From NCBI RefSeq assembly GCF_963676685.1, contig NC_092344.1:101028749-101092748 (forward strand): DNA of 64,000 nt, given 5' to 3'. Position numbers and translations under genes: made by a program. Source of the stretch: Mytilus edulis. Taxonomy: Eukaryota > Mollusca > Bivalvia > Mytilida > Mytilidae. Shown piece after piece: positions 58,940 to 64,000 of this stretch. Under the pieces are notes generated by a model. The model was given only the letters and a program-made list of their open reading frames with translations. It did not search any database and was not told the DNA's origin. Position 1 is the first letter of the stretch, and the number at the start of each line of letters is the position of its first letter.

Positions 58940-59240
58940 AAAGGATGCCATGCTGATTGTGTTGACCGTTATGGAATATGTGTGTAAAAGATGGCCAATT
59001 ATCATAACCATTTTCCGCCCTCTTTTTTCTCTCGATTGTGACATTATCGAATGAGAATTGGCACCAAATGTGTACCTACCATGATAAACACATGTGGAGC
59101 AGGATTTGATTACCCTTTTGGTATCACCACGGCATTGGTGGAGTTTTTCACGGTTGCTCAGTTTTCAAGTTTTTACGTTATTTTTTGTTATTTTCGTCAT
59201 TAGCTGGTTTTTTTTTTAAGATTTTGTCGGTCTCTTTTCG
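58940..59240 (-). repeat. Degenerate family A copy
   Basis: GTTGACCGTTATGGAATATG, ACATGTGGAGCAGGATTTGA, GTATCACCACGG and GGTGGAGTTTTTCACGG follow the reverse complement of family A in order. The sequence is heavily diverged. Confidence 0.6.
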
Positions 59241-60580
59241 AACTTCAGAGTTCTGATTTTTAATGTGGCATCTACCGCCGATTCTAGAATTTTCATGTTA
59301 AGAAAAGAACACACACAAAAATCAGCTAAAATGCTCTGGATCCAATGAAACGACGTATGCAGAAGAAATTATTATGTTGTGTCAAAACATTTGATTGTTA
59401 TGTTTACAGTTTTGCTCGTTTTTATAATTGAATGATTGAGGAAAATAAATCTTGTAATACAATTTTCCTACTTTATACTTAATTTGCACGTACAATTAAT
59501 TCTGACATTTTCACTTAAATGTTTAAATATCATCCTAAAGCATGAAGTCAGTTAATAAAAAGTAAGACAAAATACCTTTATTACATAAATGAGATTACTC
59601 TTATGCCAGCAACATATACATTGTCTAGTCTAATCATGACAGATTATTCTGCCAAAGAAGGTTATTGTAAATTAATTTTTAGAATTAAAACATTTTTATG
59701 ACATTTCTTGTTAACTTATCAAACGAATTCATCCAAAATAAACCATGAGTTTGTAATGCTTTATAAGATAGAAAATGTGAATAGATTTCTTAAAATAGAG
59801 TATCATTGAATGCAACCCTGTAACCCTTTGGTTCATAATTGATTTTTGTCAGATATTTTCAGCCTCCACCATTGGGATAATCTGTTTCTTTGATGAAATA
59901 TTTCAATAAAGTACCTTTTTTTCGCTGCAAATCTTGTGTTGTATATATGAACGAGCAAAACTTCTTGTTACCTTGAAGGATCTTTTCTACAGCACAAACC
60001 CAGTATATAATAGAAAATAATAAGAAGAAAAAAACGTTTTGAAGTATAAAAGCCGGATATCAACCTCGCTCGAGGAAATGCAACCTTGGTTTTTATGCAA
60101 TCACTAGAAACATAAAATAAGATACGTGAATGTAAGTATGTCCCAATGACGAATCATCCGCCTATCGTACAGTTAGATAAAATGATCCACCTGCAAATCT
60201 GCCGACCAAAGTAGCAGTAATATATAAAAATTATCCACTTATAATCATTAGTCATTTGCGGAGAGAACATTTCTTCTTCTTGGTCTTAGTGCAAAGTGGG
60301 AATTTCTCGTTTTCACTTTACATGTGCTAAATTTCTCAGTAATTCGATTGAAAATGAAATTGAAAACTTTGCTATATATAGATGGGTTTATTTCTTTCAA
60401 AACTATGAGTAAATGATCTAAATTTATTATTCATTTATAAACAAGATTTCATGCCATAATTAACATAATAGTTTCAAATAAATTAGTAATGTTTCATAAC
60501 CAAACTCATTTGAATTTTTATCGTAAAGTATTACTAAGCGTGTCTACTTTTAGTCTACATCATACCTTTATTTTTACCTG
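59241..60580. other. Upstream region of gene 3, no gene seen
   Basis: AT-rich intergenic DNA without recognised repeats. Confidence 0.45.
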
Positions 60581-60591
60581 TTCAGTTTCAA

Positions 60592-60629
60592 CCAATCACA
60601 GCAACTCTGGTCCCATTTGGTATATAAAA
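60592..60629 (+). promoter_or_regulatory. CCAAT and TATA boxes of gene 3
   Basis: CCAAT at 60592-60596 (TTTCAACCAATCACAGC) and TATATAAAA at 60621-60629, 29 bp apart and 86 bp before the ATG. TTTACCTG upstream of the CCAAT box is shared with gene 1. Confidence 0.7.
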
Positions 60630-60706
60630 GTTTCTTTAAAGCTACTATAACTTCAGTGATAATATTGTTATCAAAGTGTTACATACATTTACTTGTGAAT
60701 TTAAAA

Positions 60707-61461
60707 ATGGTTTTGGAGGCTAATTCTACAAACAAACAGACAACAACTTCATCTGTTGATAAATATGAAAAAGTGGTGGACCTTCAGAATGATTGCAGAT
60801 CATTTTATCTTAATCGTGTGAAAGCAACTGAAAATCTGAAGCAAAAATTGGAGAATAAAAACGGAAGATGTGAACCAAAGAAGACTTCAATGTCTATGGC
60901 TATGGATAGATTACGACTTGAAATGGTATGTAGTGATTTTGGTTACTTTCATTATCAATTATATTACTCAATAGCATGTACTTTTGAATATGTATTATAT
61001 ACATATATTGCTACATTGAAACTGTTTTCAACCTTTTTCGGTAATTTTGGATGTTTTTTTCTTTCGAAAATACCAAATACATTGAAATGATATAAGATCA
61101 TCAGATTGTATTGAATAAAAAACAAATGTACCAGAGCCTAAGACACTAAATGCATATTTCTAATTCAATGGTTTTTCCTTTATAGACCTCTCTTGTCGAT
61201 CAAGATCTTTCCTTAATGAGGCAGTTATTGACGCTGAATGAAACAATCGAGGAGCTGAAAAACAAGAGGCTGTATGGTGTAAGCAAAGATTCTTTAGACG
61301 ACAGTGCAGAGTATCTCAAGGGCAGCACGTGTCATCTGAGTAAAAGTGTGTCCACCATGTCACTTTGCAGTGACTATTCTTGTGAATGTAGTGGATCTGA
61401 AGATGACACCGACCTGACGAAAAAAAATCTAGATTCCAAAGACTCTGGCTTTGGCGAATGA
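60707..61461 (+). CDS. FAM167-like small protein, paralogue 3 (164 aa, two exons)
   Basis: Exon 1 is 60707-60925 (73 codons) and exon 2 is 61186-61461 (91 codons plus TGA). The 260-bp intron runs from GTATGT to CCTTTATAG, phase 0. An in-frame upstream ATG at 60617 falls at the TATA box, so the MVLE methionine at 60707 (AAAAATGG) is chosen, as in the paralogues. Conserved blocks are DKYEKVVDLQNDCRSFYLNR, AMDRLRLEM across the splice, SLVDQDLSLMRQLLTLNE, then KNKRLYGVSKDSLDDSAEYL. The tail is Ser/Cys-rich and acidic and ends LDSKDSGFGE, the only one of the three where this terminal motif is inside the frame. The protein is soluble by appearance, with a FAM167/DIORA-like helical core. Function unknown. 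The intact C terminus makes this the best reference for the family. Confidence 0.88.
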
Positions 61462-62420
61462 TTGAATACTAACCAACAACTGTAACAGCATATCTGAATA
61501 ATCTGGTCATATTATCTGAAGGCATGTGATCCCTCGTTACAACGATGGCAACACGTGTCAGATAAGTAAGGGGATGACAACCATGTCATCACCAGTCAAA
61601 CCTCGAGTGAATGTAGCAGTTCAATTATGTCGGAGGACGACATAAACATTAAAGAGTATGATGCATAAAAAGACTTATGTCTCGAGGACTCGGACGATTC
61701 TGGCTATGAACGCATGAACATTGTGGGCTTAAATCAACCACTCAACATATAAGTTGGATGAGAAGCAAGGAAAAATGCATGGAGTTTAAACCCTATGAAA
61801 TGAGAGGCAACACATTTTCTGGTTCGATGTTTTTTGTTCTACATCCTAGTAAGTATTATTACTTGAAGAAACTTAATGTTTTGACATTATAAAATTCACA
61901 TTATCAGGATTATAGTTTTGTTCGCAAGACTCGCGTTTGGTCAAAACAAGATGCATCAGATACCGGAAGAGAAAACCTATATAAATCATTTAAATAAAAC
62001 TTGTTCGACAAAGGAATTGATTTATTGGTAAATATATTATAAATATGAACATAATTTATTTTATGACTTCATCGCAACTTAACATATGACGTATGCAATT
62101 AAATGCATGTAAGTTTTGTGTTGATTTATTTTTAAATCAAACAATGTACAGAGAAGTATACGTTTTTCATTTATATTAAGACATACATGATTATTTCTTT
62201 TTCAGAACATTGCAATGAAAGAATTGATGCACAAGTCATGGCTGCAGAATATGGGGAAAACACAATATGGACTCTGCGATATGAATAGGACATGACAAAA
62301 TGGCAACAGTTTTCTATGTGCAGACCTAGATTATATTGCTGTTTTCATTGACAATCTAAGATGTTACATGTACACACAATTATTGCTGTAGTACAAATAA
62401 AGTTCCGTTTCAATCACTCA
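61462..62420 (+). other. 3' UTR of gene 3 with intron and poly(A) signal
   Basis: A donor GTAAGT at 61849-61854 and an acceptor TTTCTTTTTCAG ending at 62205 frame a ~357-bp 3' UTR intron homologous to that of gene 2. AATAAA lies at 62396-62401. The stop is 387 nt upstream of the junction. The last exon is aligned with that of gene 2 (TTGCAATGAAAGAATTGATG and TTGCAATCCAAGAATTGTTG), but a one-base difference breaks any shared frame. Confidence 0.6.
61546..61770 (+). pseudogene. Broken gene-2-type exon 2 tail inside gene 3's 3' UTR
   Basis: GGCAACACGTGTCAGATAAG, ACCTCGAGTGAATGTAGCAG, ATTATGTCGGAGGACGACAT, AGAGTATGATGCATAA, TCGGACGATTCTGGC and GAACATTGTGGGCTTAAATC match 37171-37370 at most positions. 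Frame and codons are broken (AGATAAGTAA replaces the AGCTGAGTAAG codons). It lies 85 bp after the gene 3 stop, so gene 3 has its own tail plus a second, gene-2-like tail. Confidence 0.85.
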
Positions 62421-62676
62421 TTTATCTTATTTACTGAATGCCAATGATTCTTATAATTTGAGTAGAAATAAATATCGGATAACAATCTTTTATTGAAAAA
62501 CTTTCGGAAATATACAAAAAGGATATACAAACCTAAAAAGAAGTATAACTGTCAACGCCATGGTAAAAATCGAAAGACGAAAAACGAACAAAAGACATAG
62601 AACGTAGAGTATGTTGCTTTACCACCAGTTTTACATGAAAATTAAAAAAAAATGTTTCCTAGTAAATTTATTAATA

Positions 62677-62880
62677 AAGACAACAGTAGTATACCGCTGT
62701 TCGAAAGAAATGAATCTGTTGAGAGAAAACAAATCAGTGTTACAAACTAAAACCGAGGTAAACACACGAACTATAAGAGAAAAACAACAAAACAACAGAA
62801 ATACTTAGGTGCAACTAAATACAAACGGCAATGCAATAGACACAGAAACGAACTATAACATACCACCAGTACATTAAAAA
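62677..62880 (+). repeat. Dispersed repeat family B
   Basis: GACAACAGTAGTATACCGCT, ATCAGTGTTACAAACTAAAA and CGAACTATAACATACCACCA. It is absent from the matching place downstream of gene 2, so it inserted after the duplication. Confidence 0.75.
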
Positions 62881-63905
62881 AGGCAAATAACTCTTACCAC
62901 AAAAATCATCTCTCAAAATTATTTTACATTTTCATATACTTGTGAAACCGCCAAGGCGGGGTAAAAAATAAATCTGCCAATAAATGTAAAACATAGGTGA
63001 CATACTGTATACTTTCCTTGCTACGTCTGATCCTGTTATGGCATCGACGAATTGCATCAATTTAAGTTGTGCTGCCCCTTACGTGTCGGGATATATTATG
63101 CGATTACTACAACTATGTAAACTATCTTTTTCTTTGTATATAAAATTTACGTCAACGCTTTGTTCTAAATCCTATTAACAGAATGAAAGTAAAATAAACA
63201 TTTTTTTTATTTTTATGGCTAATACCTTATATTTGTACTTTACTCAAATATAAGAGTACCTTTTTGAAATACTATACTTGATTGATTATGATCATTACAT
63301 CTAAGTTGTACTTATGTTTTATTTCTATAGACTCCTTGTTAAGTAAAGTGAAAACAAACACATACAGGACATGAAAACAAGGGGCGTTTATATATACCAA
63401 TTATTCATGTGTTATATACACCAGATAGAAAGGTGTAAAATGTGTTAAAACATGCGTCTACAGGTTGATGAAATGAAGTTCAACAGTATCAATCATCAAT
63501 TAATGTTACTGCATTGACATTGAGTTGTGTAAGTCGTAGAGTTTAATACTAGCAATGTATTCTATACATCAATACAAACTCTGTCCCCTTGCTTTAGTAA
63601 TGTCATGTTTGTGTCTTTAAGTGGTGCATCATGTCTGAAATAAAATATAATGTCAGTCATGACAAATTATATCTATGAAGTTGTTACGAAGCTGCCCAAA
63701 TCAATAATAAAGACATACATATGTATATGAAATCATGTATGCAAATTAGTAACAACGCATGTTATATCTATAGAGATGCAATTATTCGGCAATTCGAGAC
63801 TAAAGACAAAACAGAGATGTTTAAATAAAGTCCGAAGGGATTAAAAACCGAGACATCACCTAAGATGGAATTGAAGAGGACCATTAATTTATAAATATTT
63901 CATTG
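62881..63905 (+). repeat. Duplicated 3' flank, copy 2
   Basis: CATCTAAGTTGTACTTATG, AAACAAGGGGCGTTTATATA, AGATAGAAAGGTGTAAAATG and CTAAGATGGAATTGAAGAGG parallel 38940-39440 in order. No gene is seen. Confidence 0.8.
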
Positions 63906-63912
63906 CACTGTT

Positions 63913-63998
63913 CTTTATGAGCATCACTGATGGGTCTTATGTAGACGAAACGGTGTATGGCGTACTAAATTATAATCCTGGTGCCTTTGATAACTATC
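63913..63998 (+). repeat. Hammerhead-like repeat, family C, end fragment
   Basis: GAGCATCACTGATGGGTCTT, ATGTAGACGAAACGG and TATGGCGTACTAAATTATAA, ending CCTTTGATAACTAT. The core has decayed at one key base (CTGATGA to CTGATGG). It is absent from the corresponding gene 2 flank. Confidence 0.8.
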
Positions 63999-64000
63999 TT

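Noticed and set aside
60617..60706. N-terminal extension of gene 3 from the upstream ATG
   Set aside because: It begins at the TATA box and is not shared with the paralogues. The MVLE start at 60707 is conserved.

Overview
The window is AT-rich, repeat-laden, intron-containing animal DNA, most likely from a marine mussel (Mytilus or a close relative). The organism call rests on dispersed repeats I recognise as typical of Mytilus: the GAGGGACGAAAGATACC family, the family carrying GTAGACGAAACGCG, and the TCGCTCACCTTGG / GGGCCAGGTGAGCT element. There are no bacterial-style operons, and almost all open reading frames are short shadows of repeats.

The best-supported genes are three paralogues on the + strand, at about 24.2-25.2, 36.6-37.3 and 60.7-61.5 kb. 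Each has a CCAAT box about 30 bp upstream of a TATA box, a 71-75-codon first coding exon, one phase-0 intron at an identical position, a second coding exon ending in a Ser-rich acidic tail, and an intron inside the 3' UTR. Their helical core (AMDxLRxEM then SLVDQDLxLMxQLxxLNxxIEE) resembles the vertebrate FAM167 (DIORA) family; this is a from-memory comparison. Genes 2 and 3 lie in a segmental duplication of at least 2.5 kb that includes their downstream flanks. Gene 3 carries a second, broken copy of a gene-2-type 3' end.

The most striking structure is at 10884-17828: twenty near-identical 295-bp bodies separated by nineteen 55-bp linkers (350-bp period), inserted cleanly inside a copy of another dispersed repeat. 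Each body has a hammerhead-ribozyme-like core (CTGATGA...GAAA...GCG-loop-CGC). The same layout, with a diverged body but a very similar linker, recurs as a dimer at 44.9-45.4 kb and as partial copies at about ten other places. I read these as related families of non-autonomous, possibly retrozyme- or Penelope-derived elements.

Region by region: 0-10.5 kb holds SINE-like and foldback elements and an old ~830-bp duplicated unit; 10.5-18.1 kb the array in its host repeat; 18-24 kb repeats and a possible minus-strand membrane-protein remnant; 24.1-26 kb gene 1; 26-36 kb mostly non-coding with a possible signal-peptide exon, a 630-bp foldback element and repeat fragments; 36.5-39.5 kb gene 2 and its duplicated flank; 39.6-60.5 kb dense repeats, including a 2.3-kb element with four ~500-bp internal repeats; 60.6-64 kb gene 3 and the second copy of the duplicated flank.
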